From positions 1-34,877 of IMG/VR virus record IMGVR_UViG_3300020083_000038: 34,877 nt of DNA, one strand, 5' to 3'. The translations under genes were made by a program, and so were the position numbers. Shown here in pieces: positions 23,977 to 33,333 of this stretch. The notes under the pieces are model-generated. The model was not told the DNA's origin, made no database searches, and saw only the letters and a program-made list of their open reading frames with translations. Numbering within the stretch: the first letter of the stretch is position 1; every line of letters starts with the position of its first letter. This stretch comes from a virus.

Positions 23977-24059
23977 GGGGTGACTCGACTTTTTTGAGCA
24001 ATTTTTTGCCGAGATTTTTTTTGCGACCTTTTGGTAATCAAAGGTCAATTTTGGATTTT

Positions 24060-25736
24060 TTAATTTAGTCTGATTGTACCACCCCTGATGGTAATGACTC
24101 CTGGCGCAGTCATATCAATCGTACCCGATGACTTGATAATGATGTTTCCTGGACTTTCAATTGTAACGCCAGTTTGTGATTTACTTGCTACTAAACCAGT
24201 CACGTCAGCAATGTTTGCGCCAGTTACTTTAAATGTATTTGCTCCAGTAATGTTAGTAGTAAGAGCACCTTTAATATCAATCGTACTAGGACCATTAATG
24301 TTAGAAATAATTCCAGCTGGATTAAATGCCAGGAAGTTTTGAGATGCTCCAGGTGTTTCGCCAATACCTATTCCAACTTGCAGTTTACCAAGTACAGATG
24401 CTATACCCTTTGTGGTCTTCATAGTAGCACCACCAGTTTTAGAGTCATATCCAAAACCAGGAGCAAATACAGCAACAACATCTGGAGTATTGCCTGGAAT
24501 TCCAATACCAGCTCCAGCAATAGTTTGACCAATTATTGATGCTTCCATTTTTGCATCGCCTAACAGATTTCCTTGGTATGATTTTAATACAATATCTCCT
24601 GGATTACCAGTATAACTAGCTGTCTTTCCAGCACCAGCTAAAAGTCCAACTAATCCCGTTTCTGTAGCAACACCATAATCACCAATACCAGAAACTTTTG
24701 TTAGAGCATCTCCATTGTCTACTTCAATTAACAGTGCAGTATCTAATGGAGTATTTTTTTTATTTACTGCTATAGCTAACGCTTCTAGTTGAGAAGTACC
24801 CCATATAGGAGGTACGGCAGGTCCAGTGGTATTTGCAACCATGCCTTGAGCTTCGATACGCATTTTTTGCCCAGCTGCCAAGAAAACATTACCAGAAGTG
24901 CTAAGATTTAAATCACCAGCATTTCTGAGAGCGGTTGTGCCCATCGAAGATCCAGTTTCCTGAATCTTTGCTCCACCAACTTTTTCGCTAGACTTAGATG
25001 ATGATGTTTCAATCACATTACAATCATTAACAAATTTGCCTGCTTTAATAACGACTTCGCCACCACCTGATGCAGGTAACTCAAACCCAAATAATCCCGC
25101 AGCTGCTTTAGCAAAGACTTCCGTTGCATCAAAACCAGAAAGAATATTTACCGCTCTGGTAGCATTTAAACTTAAAGTTTCTGCTGCATTAAATACAATA
25201 TTTTTACCACTAAAATGTATGTCGCCGTCAGCACACTCGATATCTAATCCACCGTTACTTACATTAATAGAAAATGCAGGATATCTCTTGTCATCTACAG
25301 TTTGTGTGCTAGAATTACTAACAGGATTTTTTTCATCATGTTTGCCACTAGTATTAACATTAATAGTAAGGGATGTGCCTACATTTAATCTAGTGTTTGT
25401 TTGAGACTCAACCTCAATTCTACCACACGTTAAGTCTTCGGCAACTGGACTAGATGCTTTGATTTTTACTGTGCCCTTTTCATCAACAGCAATATGAGAT
25501 CCAGTGCTAGTTATTGTCCCAAAACTACTGTCACCTTGCGGATTTTCTGCCGTAAAAGATATAACATTTTTGGTTATAGTAACGTTAGATGATGGCGGAA
25601 TCAAACTAACTTGACATGCCTCCAAAGGAGCAAGTCCTTTAGTGTCTTTCCAATAGTTTTCGCCTGGTTTAGCAAAAATAGAATCTCCAATTGGTGTTGG
25701 CGTTGCGTTAGGATCTCCGTATAACTTCTCGCTCAT
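24060..25736 (-). CDS. Baseplate spike-like beta-helical protein, 558 aa
   Basis: After a polar N-terminus (MSEKLYGDPNATPTPIGDSI) most of the protein is short alternating strands rich in G, N, S, T, I and V. Runs such as GDIHFSGKNIVFNAAETLSL, GDLNLSTSGNVFLAAGQ and the C-terminal GNIIIKSSGTIDMTAPG and VITIRGGTIRLN are typical of gp5/VgrG-type beta-helical spikes. It directly follows the gp5-like OB gene (10 bases), so it probably forms or caps the membrane-puncturing needle. No lysozyme motif and no PAAR-type metal site is seen. The ATG has AGGAGA seven bases upstream. It is the last gene of the right-hand late block; about 80 bases without a gene follow, holding A-runs and the next promoter. 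The assignment rests on repeat style and position. Confidence 0.6.
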   Translation of the reverse strand: MSEKLYGDPNATPTPIGDSIFAKPGENYWKDTKGLAPLEACQVSLIPPSSNVTITKNVISFTAENPQGDSSFGTITSTGSHIAVDEKGTVKIKASSPVAEDLTCGRIEVESQTNTRLNVGTSLTINVNTSGKHDEKNPVSNSSTQTVDDKRYPAFSINVSNGGLDIECADGDIHFSGKNIVFNAAETLSLNATRAVNILSGFDATEVFAKAAAGLFGFELPASGGGEVVIKAGKFVNDCNVIETSSSKSSEKVGGAKIQETGSSMGTTALRNAGDLNLSTSGNVFLAAGQKMRIEAQGMVANTTGPAVPPIWGTSQLEALAIAVNKKNTPLDTALLIEVDNGDALTKVSGIGDYGVATETGLVGLLAGAGKTASYTGNPGDIVLKSYQGNLLGDAKMEASIIGQTIAGAGIGIPGNTPDVVAVFAPGFGYDSKTGGATMKTTKGIASVLGKLQVGIGIGETPGASQNFLAFNPAGIISNINGPSTIDIKGALTTNITGANTFKVTGANIADVTGLVASKSQTGVTIESPGNIIIKSSGTIDMTAPGVITIRGGTIRLN

Positions 25737-25746
25737 TTATTTTCTC

Positions 25747-28707
25747 CTACGGGCAATCAATATATTCACCAACTGGTGTTGGTCCAACAATTTCAGCAAG
25801 TTGCCTTACATCTTGCTTATCTAAGCAAGTGATGTTTGCTATAGCAACTGCACCAATACCTCGGGACGTAGAAATAATTGTAATTTGTGGATTATCTGCA
25901 AAAGTTTTTGATTTATCAATCATTTTTATTTCAGAGACAACACCATTAGTGATAACTGCTTCTGCAACTGTATCATCATCATCAACAAATACAGCAGGCG
26001 GCACATCATATCCAAATCCTGGTTTGATAATTGTAAATCCTGTTACAATACAATCTAAATCTTCGGGTGGATTTGGTGGGTAACCTCTACCAGGACGAAC
26101 AACTCTAATTTGTCGTACAAATCCATCGTCATCTAAATCTGCTACAGCTGAAGCACCATAACCAATACCATTGCCTTGAATATAAATTGCTGGAGGTGCA
26201 AGATAAGGTGTGCCAGGATTACAAATTGGTATGCTAATAATTTGTCCAGTGGATGACACAACGGGTGGACATGCTATAGGTGGAGTTTGAGGAAGATTTA
26301 CTATAGGAGGTATTTTCTTTTGTGGACTACCATTAACTGCAAATTGAGTAGCAGCACCTCCATTTTTTAAAGCAGCAAAAATTAATTCTGTTTGAGAGAA
26401 GCTGACTGGATCACTGAAGGTAATCAGAGATTTTGCTGTATTGTTTGACACTACAAAATTACCAAGTAAACTATTATTTGATACATCAGAGAGTTTTAAA
26501 TTAGGTCCAAAAATATAATAATCCACGCTAGTGCCATTAGGAACATTTTTTGTGGTTAATGTCAGGGTTACAGTATCACCTGGATTTACTAAAAGAGGAG
26601 AGGCAGAAAGAAAATATTCAATACCAGAGGATCCTATTGGCAGAGTGTTTACTGGTGTATAAATTGCTATTGCTGTACCAGTTATATTAATTACTGGTGT
26701 GCTAGGACTAGTGGTGCCACCATTATCATACTTTGCACTCAAGATACCAGAAAGCAGAGTAGAAATATTAGGAGAGGAAGTAAAATTCAAATTACCATAT
26801 CCTGTTTGGAAATAATTAACGGGCAATCCAACAGGAGGAGTACTAACTGGATTTACGTAAATAAATGCATCTAAAGACGTTACTGAAGATGGAGTGGTTG
26901 TGCTTGAGCTACAAACACAACGATAGGAATCACTATCATCTGTTAATACAATAGAACTAATTGTAAAAGATGTTGAGTTTGCCCCAGAAATATTACTCCA
27001 ACTAGATTCAGCAACGGGTGAAGTAGAATCTAATTTTTGCCATTGATAATTAATAGCACTGCCATTTGATGTTACAGCCACAACAGTGAATGTGTAAGAT
27101 TCACCAACATTTTTTACTGCACTAACAGGATCTATTAAAATCTTTAATGTTGGAGTATCATCGTCTTCATCAGCGTCTTCATCATCGTCACCATCATCAG
27201 GTTTCGGTTTGGGGGTTGGTTTAGGCGTGCCGCCACTAATTGCCACATTTATTACTGGTGTTACTGGTTTCAATGCATCATCACAAGAAGCAATTCCTGG
27301 AGATGGCATTGTATCTGCAGAAATGGCAGCAAGTAATTTATCTAAATCATCTGCAAGTCCTTTTGCCTTAGTTTTTGGACCCTCTCCACAGTCTTGAATC
27401 GGTTTCTTACACTCTGCTGGTAGTCCTGTGCAATTAATACCCAAGAAATTCATGATATCTGATATCGTGCTAAAGATATCATTAATTGGACCAGCAACTG
27501 AATCAAGAATACTAAGTAGTGGTTCTAATATTGCATTGATTGCATCATTAATAAAATTTTGCAATGCATTCATTAAAGAATTGACCATTGCTTCAATTCC
27601 ACAAAGAGCTTCAGACCAAAATTTATCTACTAAACCAAAAATAAAATCTGTTAGAAAAGCAAGTATCTTATCATATAAACTCTCAATTGTGCATCCAATT
27701 TTTTTTAATTCATCTTCCAAAAATTTTTGAATCTGATCAAGAATTTTTTCTGGTTTTTTTGGATCATATGGTGGTTTAGCATCTTTTGGTTTACCTTTAT
27801 CAGAAACTAAACTTAATAGTGTAGTAATTAAATACTGCACTCCTTGTTGTATTAGATTATATAATTTTCCTTTTACCCAACTGTAACCCTGGAAGATAAT
27901 TGCCATTATCTTATTCACATATCCCATGATAAATGATTCTGCATCGCGTGCATAACCAGTTACTTTACTGGTAAGATAACTACCAACCTGTCCTCCAGAT
28001 TCAGAAATTGCTTTAAACATTTCTGATAATACTATCTCAAGCATTGAAGCTGTCTTGCCAGTAGGACAGTTTGCTTGTGATATAATACTGCATTTCATTG
28101 CAGCTTCATTCATTGCACTACCAGGACACTGTAAATATGCCACTGCTGGAGGTTGACCGAAACCCTTCTCTGGATTAGTTGCAGTGCCAGGAGGAGCTGC
28201 GGCAGCTGCTACTTGACCTGCTGCTGCTGCTGTCAGCTCTGCTTTATTTAATGGCACTACAACATAAGGTGATCCCGCAGTAGGACCAGGCGCAAAATTT
28301 TTAAATGCTCTGCATCCTTCTTGATTTGCCTGTAAGAATTTTGAAATTGCGGGAGAGTCCTCTGACCTAGCATTTCTAATTGCTCCAATACTCCCAAGAA
28401 TATATGGTTGTTGTGCCATATCAGAATCCATATAGAATCCAATAACCCAATCACCATGGGCTAATCCAGTAGTAACACCACTGCTGGCACTAAATGGACT
28501 AGTAGTTGGTGCTACGGTATTTGCCCATGGCAATGCATCGGTGCTCTGACTCTCACAGTCAGCAAGATGATGACCAACAATTCTAACTTTATAACGATTA
28601 GAATTTTTTACGTTATCATCTTTTTTTTCTACTTGCCCCACCCACCAGCGGAAACCATCTTTACCTACAAAGTTGGTTGGTCTGTTACCGTAACTTTCAA
28701 ATGCCAT
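25747..28707 (-). CDS. 5: gp5-like baseplate hub protein with Ig-like domain, no lysozyme domain, 986 aa
   Basis: The first about 110 residues match the OB domain of T4 gp5: WWVGQVEKKDD, RYKVRIVGHH, ALPWANTVAP, GDWVIGFYMDSDMAQQPYIL. Instead of a lysozyme domain, residues about 215-470 form a long amphipathic/hydrophobic helical region. Then come a proline/lysine and Asp-rich linker (about 490-520) and an Ig-like domain (about 520-620: NYQWQKLD, SDSYRCVCSS). The C-terminal end carries G-x-G-Y/D-rich repeats (VVRPGRGYPPNP, IIKPGFGYDVPPAVFVDD). It would sit at the tail-tube tip below the gp27-like hub. The start is ATG 28707; a TTG two codons upstream is less likely. It follows the CP12-like gene by two bases. 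Confidence 0.75.
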   Translation of the reverse strand: MAFESYGNRPTNFVGKDGFRWWVGQVEKKDDNVKNSNRYKVRIVGHHLADCESQSTDALPWANTVAPTTSPFSASSGVTTGLAHGDWVIGFYMDSDMAQQPYILGSIGAIRNARSEDSPAISKFLQANQEGCRAFKNFAPGPTAGSPYVVVPLNKAELTAAAAGQVAAAAAPPGTATNPEKGFGQPPAVAYLQCPGSAMNEAAMKCSIISQANCPTGKTASMLEIVLSEMFKAISESGGQVGSYLTSKVTGYARDAESFIMGYVNKIMAIIFQGYSWVKGKLYNLIQQGVQYLITTLLSLVSDKGKPKDAKPPYDPKKPEKILDQIQKFLEDELKKIGCTIESLYDKILAFLTDFIFGLVDKFWSEALCGIEAMVNSLMNALQNFINDAINAILEPLLSILDSVAGPINDIFSTISDIMNFLGINCTGLPAECKKPIQDCGEGPKTKAKGLADDLDKLLAAISADTMPSPGIASCDDALKPVTPVINVAISGGTPKPTPKPKPDDGDDDEDADEDDDTPTLKILIDPVSAVKNVGESYTFTVVAVTSNGSAINYQWQKLDSTSPVAESSWSNISGANSTSFTISSIVLTDDSDSYRCVCSSSTTTPSSVTSLDAFIYVNPVSTPPVGLPVNYFQTGYGNLNFTSSPNISTLLSGILSAKYDNGGTTSPSTPVINITGTAIAIYTPVNTLPIGSSGIEYFLSASPLLVNPGDTVTLTLTTKNVPNGTSVDYYIFGPNLKLSDVSNNSLLGNFVVSNNTAKSLITFSDPVSFSQTELIFAALKNGGAATQFAVNGSPQKKIPPIVNLPQTPPIACPPVVSSTGQIISIPICNPGTPYLAPPAIYIQGNGIGYGASAVADLDDDGFVRQIRVVRPGRGYPPNPPEDLDCIVTGFTIIKPGFGYDVPPAVFVDDDDTVAEAVITNGVVSEIKMIDKSKTFADNPQITIISTSRGIGAVAIANITCLDKQDVRQLAEIVGPTPVGEYIDCP

Positions 28708-28709
28708 GA

Positions 28710-28922
28710 TCAATCATCATAAATCTTACATTCTACTGCGCCTGGATTATCGTCACAGAATAATTCTAATGAAGTTGGATCATGCTCATCTTCTGGATGT
28801 CTAGCATGATATCTCTCCAGTGAGCCTAACTCATCTTCTACATGGCGTCTAGCCTGAGAAGATATCAAAGGATCATCCAAAATTTTCTTATCGTGCTCTA
28901 TATGTTTGTTAATATTTTCCAT
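28710..28922 (-). CDS. cp12: CP12-like regulatory protein, 70 aa
   Basis: The C-terminal 20 residues, LELFCDDNPGAVECKIYDD, match the end of CP12, including the C-x8-C pair (Cys56, Cys65) and the acidic terminus. The preceding part is helical and charged (RRHVEDELGSLERYHARHP) where CP12 has its VEELQ helix. The N-terminal cysteine pair of plant CP12 is absent, as in some cyanobacterial forms. CP12 ties up GAPDH and phosphoribulokinase and so slows the Calvin cycle; cyanophages carry CP12 to push host carbon toward NADPH and nucleotide synthesis. Here the gene is between two baseplate genes (1 and 2 bases of spacing), so it should be expressed late with structural genes. A short unrelated protein with a chance match remains possible. 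Confidence 0.6.
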   Translation of the reverse strand: MENINKHIEHDKKILDDPLISSQARRHVEDELGSLERYHARHPEDEHDPTSLELFCDDNPGAVECKIYDD

Positions 28923-28923
28923 G

Positions 28924-30336
28924 CTATTTTATTTTACTTGCTGTATTTTTTCTTCCAAAAGAATCTCTTATAAGAGTAATATTTGTTGTGCCAGTCATGG
29001 GTTGAGCACCTCGCATAATAAAGTTATATCCTATATTTTTTATTAAATAGTTACCGCTGTGTTCTTCATCATAAGGATTAGTTTTTCTGTTGTTATCATC
29101 AGTCATATTAGGAAACAGCAATTCCAATTTATCACCAGCCCTTATGGTAAGATTCGGTGGGACTACAATATTTAGTTGCTGATTTGAAGCTAATTTATAT
29201 CTTGCATTTGATTGAGCAATAGAATACTTATAAACATCTTTGTAAGTTGCTTTATCAGTTGCAGCAGACTCTGGATCGTCATGAAACAATTCATGATTGA
29301 TCATTTGAGTCATGACACGAGTTGCATAACCAGCTAATTTCTTTTGACCCGATGGGATTTTAGTAGCGGATCCTAAGTGAGACATTTGAGCATAAGTATC
29401 TTCCACCTTGTAAATATTTTCTTCATACTCACATGTATTAACATCAAAGAATATACAAACAGTGGAATATAGTCCTTGTCTTAATTGTTTCAGAATGTCT
29501 ATCTCATTTCCAAAAGTATATTCTAAAATTTTTAGCGGTGCCTCTGCTTCAGATCCTTCAGTGTTTACTATACCATACTTGTATGTGTATTTTGTGCCGT
29601 CACCTCCATAAGTATCACTACCATCACCAGAAGATGCTAACTTATCTAATGATTTAAAAACATATGCGTCATGCGTTTCAAAGAAAAGATAACCTGCTGT
29701 GCCAGATAACTTAGAAAGATTCTCTGTATTCAAAGAAGTTTTCCCATCAGCTGTTGCTTTTGCCTTTGATTCTGATGTGCCTTTAGTAGATGCTGTCGCT
29801 GCAGATGAAATTGTAATAGGTGCTAATTGATAAATGAAATCAAACGGTCTCTTTAAACTTGGCAACCATTTTTGTTCAAACTGTGCTATCTCACCATCGT
29901 ATTTTTTGTTTGTCTTTAATATATCTTTTAAAATATCACCAACAATTTTATCGTTAGATCCACTCAATACACCAGAAATTCTTATTCCCTCATTTACCAT
30001 TCCAGTATAACTCATAAGATTTAATTTATAAACTTGCTGCCTGCCAGAAATAGTTCTTACATCTATACCAGAGACAGACAAAGAATACTTGTATACTTTT
30101 GTAGAAAAAGTTTCTGTTTTGATATTAAAATCAATAGTTTCTCTGCCCTGTATAGGTAAATTAGCAAGAAGATTTGCAGTGGTATCTTCTATAATAATCT
30201 CTCCTAATATATAAGGATTGTTTATACTTTCATAGATAGAAAACTCTAATACAACTAAAGTTATATCATAACTTTTATTATCAACTGAAGTGAGAATTAT
30301 AGAGTCTACTGTAAACTGTCTGGAATTTTGCGCCAT
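28924..30336 (-). CDS. Baseplate hub / tail protein (gp27/gpD-like, tentative), 470 aa
   Basis: The N-terminus (QFTVDSIILTSVDNKSYDIT, SIYESINNPYILGEIIIED, LPIQGRETIDFNI) has the strand pattern of hub proteins at the tail-tube end, where a beta-barrel domain forms the trimer ring. The C-terminus (PNLTIRAGDKLELLFP, HSGNYLIKNIGYNFI) is also common in such proteins. At 470 aa it is somewhat longer than T4 gp27 (about 390); a Ser/Thr/Ala/Lys-rich insertion lies around residues 185-215. Its place upstream of the gp5-like gene, with only the CP12-like gene between, supports a partner role for gp5. No enzyme motif. The gp27 identity is inference. Confidence 0.55.
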   Translation of the reverse strand: MAQNSRQFTVDSIILTSVDNKSYDITLVVLEFSIYESINNPYILGEIIIEDTTANLLANLPIQGRETIDFNIKTETFSTKVYKYSLSVSGIDVRTISGRQQVYKLNLMSYTGMVNEGIRISGVLSGSNDKIVGDILKDILKTNKKYDGEIAQFEQKWLPSLKRPFDFIYQLAPITISSAATASTKGTSESKAKATADGKTSLNTENLSKLSGTAGYLFFETHDAYVFKSLDKLASSGDGSDTYGGDGTKYTYKYGIVNTEGSEAEAPLKILEYTFGNEIDILKQLRQGLYSTVCIFFDVNTCEYEENIYKVEDTYAQMSHLGSATKIPSGQKKLAGYATRVMTQMINHELFHDDPESAATDKATYKDVYKYSIAQSNARYKLASNQQLNIVVPPNLTIRAGDKLELLFPNMTDDNNRKTNPYDEEHSGNYLIKNIGYNFIMRGAQPMTGTTNITLIRDSFGRKNTASKIK

Positions 30337-30340
30337 TGTT

Positions 30341-33310
30341 TTACACTAAGTCTGGATATAAAAAGTCAGCAAATATCATAGCACTGGTTTTTGCTGATGG
30401 AATAGCAGATCCAAATGATCCTTCAGCAGTAGCAGATGCTCCTGATGGTTGAGCAGGTGGCATTACAACTGCGGTGCTAGAAGAACTAGAAGATGAATCT
30501 GCTCGTGGTCTGGTGCCCCCGCCAGTTTCTGGTGGTTTTCGTGGAGCTGGTTTTGGTTTGTAAGGTTTGATTCCTTGTTCTTTATTTAACCTCGCTGCAA
30601 GATTTTTTGCTAGTGCTTCTTGCTTTGCTTTTCTTTCTGCTGTTGCTTCCTTCTTACCCCAAACTCGCCACCATGGATTACTGCCAACTGCTTGATCACT
30701 TACACCCATATTAACCCATCTACCATCCACTTTTTGCACACCCAATCTTGATCGTTGTGCTGCTGCTGCATCTGCTTTTCGTTTGGCTGCTGCTTGCCTT
30801 GCTTTCCTGGTATTTTCCTGATTTTGTCGCTGGCGACTGGATGTACCACCACTCGCCATTCCCAGCCCTTCCATCTGTTCTCGGTATCTATTACCACCAA
30901 ATTTATTACCATTTATTGTTGCATTGTCCCTAGCATTATTTAACCAACTATCAACTCTTGCTTTTATATTCCACCATTCTGGCTCTTTTTTACCAGTCAT
31001 TCCAGATTGTGCTTTACTTATCATTCCACGTTGAGCAACTCGTTGGACACTTGGATCTGGTAATGCAGCAACCGCAGGGGCAACGGCAGCTGCTCCTCTT
31101 GAAGATGATATAGCGGGAGTTGGTGGAGTACTTAACAACTCTGTTGGTCTTGATATCATCATTATATCTTTATGACCAACAGGAATAGTATTTTCTGTTA
31201 CTTTATTTGTTAGGGAATTTCTTGTGCCACCTTGATTTCCGCCAACATAAGTTATGATTCCATTTTCATTTTTGGTTACAATTGCAACATGATTCGCTTC
31301 ATCATTATTATCATAATCAAATACAATAACATCATCGGGTTGGGCATCTTTTGCGTCAACTTTTGTTCCCCATGCTGGTGTACCTGCCAACTTACTAGCT
31401 TTATCTGATCTATAGGCATCAGCCCAAGCGGAATTAGGTGGTTTGTAATTGGATTTTGATAACTGTGTGGCAACCCATTGAGCACACCAAGGTTGTGAAA
31501 CACTATCACCCGCTACGCCAGGAGTGCCCACGATTGCATTTGGTACTCCCGCTTTAGTTAACACTGCATCTGCAGCATCCATGTCTGCATCAGCTTGTTG
31601 CGCTGTTTGTCCTACAGCGGCTGTTGCTGAAGATGCTACACTACCAGAACCAGGGGGAGTTGTGCTCTTTCCACTTCCCCCTTTTCCTTTACCACCTGCA
31701 ATTTTTATCCCATCAAATAGAGATGTCATGAAATCCTTAGCGTCTTTATCTGGTTTAACCTTACCAAACTGTGCATTACCAATAGCAGAAGTGAATGTTA
31801 GATTAGAGATACCAAATTCTTTCGATGCTTTTCTGATGTTTTGTTTTACTTGGTCGCCAACTGTGCCGCTGTCTGTCTTACCTAACATCCCAGCAGAGAC
31901 ACCGAGAATCATAGCACCAACAGTATCGATAGCAGTGTCACCAGGATTGGTTGCTGCTGACTTACCAAACATTTCCTTGCCTTCACTGCGATTCAATGGT
32001 ATAACACTTTGACCAGGAGATAACATTCCTTTGGTTGGATTATCATATAGTCCTGGTGCTAGTCCACCCTTAGACAGTGGCACTGCTGATGGAACTATAC
32101 CACCTTCAGACATCTTGCCCGCCATTTCTTTCGTAGCAGATTCATTGCCATAGATATTTCCAAACCCACCTTTTTGGTCTGGAATAACATTCATAAAATC
32201 AATACGATTCATCCACCCACGAGAGTGTTCTCTAATACGAGTGTCCATCTTAGCAAGATTATATGCTTGCTCTTCTTTTTGTTCTGGACTTAAGAAAGGA
32301 TTTCTAAGTGCTTCAATAGCATATCTAAATGGAGCTCCCCCCACATCCATAGCAACGCCAAGTGTTTTTCCTATTTCACCAACTCCAGTTTGTCCAACCT
32401 GAAGTGCTTCATCTAAGAAAGTATTTTCTCCCCTTGCTTTTTTCTCATCAATTGATTTTCTTCTATCTTTCAATGACTGGTCGCCCATTTTACCAAGCTG
32501 AAACATGCCTTCGCCGCCAGCGGACATAGCGAGTCCAACACCACCCACAATTGCTGCTGCACCAGCACCACCAATACCAGCTGCATTTCCAGCACCTTTC
32601 CCAGCACCAAGCAGATTGCGAATCTGCATAAAGCTTTCTACACCTTCCAATCCACCCAATAACATATCAAATAGACCGCCGCCGCCTCCGCCTCCGCCAC
32701 CACCCTCAGCATCATTTGCAGGATCAACTTCAGTGGGTCCAGAAACACCAGCAGAATCTGTAGTTTTTTCTAATTTCTTTTCTGCTCTGGCAAATTTAGC
32801 TTCTTCTAATGCTTTCCTTCTTAATTCAGTTTGTGCATCAATACTATCTTTTATAACAGTTAAAGTGCTTGACGCTCTGGTAACTTCTCCTAAATTTTCT
32901 CCTGCCAAAGACTTGACGCCATCTAATTTTGATACCATGAGACTGGTATCTTTTAGAATAGCAGTGAATCCACCAGCAATAAACTCTTTTAGTTTTGCTT
33001 TGCCCTCTCCTCCACCATCACCTCCCGTAGGTGGTTTAACTTGCTGGTCACTATCAGATTTTTTATTCCAATCAAATTGCTTTGCCCAATTTGATTTAGC
33101 TTTCTTAGATTTGATTGGGTTGAATTGATTTGCTAATGAAGATTTAAACAGCGACCCTTTCTTAGGTGTCTCCCCCTTCTCAGCTGCTTTTTCTCTTTGC
33201 TCTTTAGCATCTTCTGCAGCATCACGAATCTTCGCACCAATAGACGCAGCAATATTTAATACTGATGGACCTTGCCCTGCCTCTTGTGGTGTGGATGTTC
33301 CTGCTGCCAT
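30341..33310 (-). CDS. Tail protein with CHAP-type peptidase/amidase domain, 989 aa
   Basis: The N-terminal third is charged and low-complexity, with a polyglycine run (about 205-215) and a Gly/Ala-rich hydrophobic stretch (about 240-265) as in tape-measure or internal tail proteins; repeated GG motifs (MSEGGIVPSAVPLSKGG) follow. Residues about 600-720 form a CHAP/NlpC-like domain: catalytic Cys609 in QPWCAQWVATQL, His674 in EANHVAIVTKN, and PDDVIVFDYDNND between. It should cleave peptide or amide bonds in peptidoglycan during DNA entry. The C-terminal part is basic and Gln/Ala/Lys-rich with a serine run near 945. It lies 23 bases after a lysozyme-bearing tail gene, so two peptidoglycan-cutting activities are adjacent. 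Whether it is the tape measure or a hub component is not settled by sequence. Confidence 0.65.
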   Translation of the reverse strand: MAAGTSTPQEAGQGPSVLNIAASIGAKIRDAAEDAKEQREKAAEKGETPKKGSLFKSSLANQFNPIKSKKAKSNWAKQFDWNKKSDSDQQVKPPTGGDGGGEGKAKLKEFIAGGFTAILKDTSLMVSKLDGVKSLAGENLGEVTRASSTLTVIKDSIDAQTELRRKALEEAKFARAEKKLEKTTDSAGVSGPTEVDPANDAEGGGGGGGGGGLFDMLLGGLEGVESFMQIRNLLGAGKGAGNAAGIGGAGAAAIVGGVGLAMSAGGEGMFQLGKMGDQSLKDRRKSIDEKKARGENTFLDEALQVGQTGVGEIGKTLGVAMDVGGAPFRYAIEALRNPFLSPEQKEEQAYNLAKMDTRIREHSRGWMNRIDFMNVIPDQKGGFGNIYGNESATKEMAGKMSEGGIVPSAVPLSKGGLAPGLYDNPTKGMLSPGQSVIPLNRSEGKEMFGKSAATNPGDTAIDTVGAMILGVSAGMLGKTDSGTVGDQVKQNIRKASKEFGISNLTFTSAIGNAQFGKVKPDKDAKDFMTSLFDGIKIAGGKGKGGSGKSTTPPGSGSVASSATAAVGQTAQQADADMDAADAVLTKAGVPNAIVGTPGVAGDSVSQPWCAQWVATQLSKSNYKPPNSAWADAYRSDKASKLAGTPAWGTKVDAKDAQPDDVIVFDYDNNDEANHVAIVTKNENGIITYVGGNQGGTRNSLTNKVTENTIPVGHKDIMMISRPTELLSTPPTPAISSSRGAAAVAPAVAALPDPSVQRVAQRGMISKAQSGMTGKKEPEWWNIKARVDSWLNNARDNATINGNKFGGNRYREQMEGLGMASGGTSSRQRQNQENTRKARQAAAKRKADAAAAQRSRLGVQKVDGRWVNMGVSDQAVGSNPWWRVWGKKEATAERKAKQEALAKNLAARLNKEQGIKPYKPKPAPRKPPETGGGTRPRADSSSSSSSTAVVMPPAQPSGASATAEGSFGSAIPSAKTSAMIFADFLYPDLV

Positions 33311-33333
33311 TCTATCTACCTACCTTTTGATAT

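Noticed and set aside
24025-24046. Hairpin GACCTTT / AAAGGTC as a terminator for the beta-helix gene
   Set aside because: On the minus strand it is followed by A-runs, not T, so it lacks the feature needed for intrinsic termination. It may be a chance stem or an RNA-end structure.
23920-24048. N-terminal extension of the 76-aa gene to a TTG at 24048
   Set aside because: The expected transcription start (about 23941) lies downstream of the TTG, and the good ribosome site points to ATG 23919. The extra residues cover the promoter itself.
28708-28713. TTG start two codons upstream for the gp5-like protein
   Set aside because: An ATG at 28707 follows at once, two bases after the preceding stop, and gives the expected N-terminus. 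The TTG has no support from a ribosome site.
31524-32012. Plus-strand open frame of 162 codons
   Set aside because: It lies wholly antisense to the CHAP tail protein, has low-complexity composition and no start signals. The minus-strand frame has clear domain motifs over the same bases.
32505-33128. Long plus-strand open frame rich in proline
   Set aside because: It is antisense to the Gly/Ala-rich N-terminal part of the CHAP tail protein; the proline runs are simply complements of glycine codons. It has no ribosome site or promoter and all neighbours are on the other strand.
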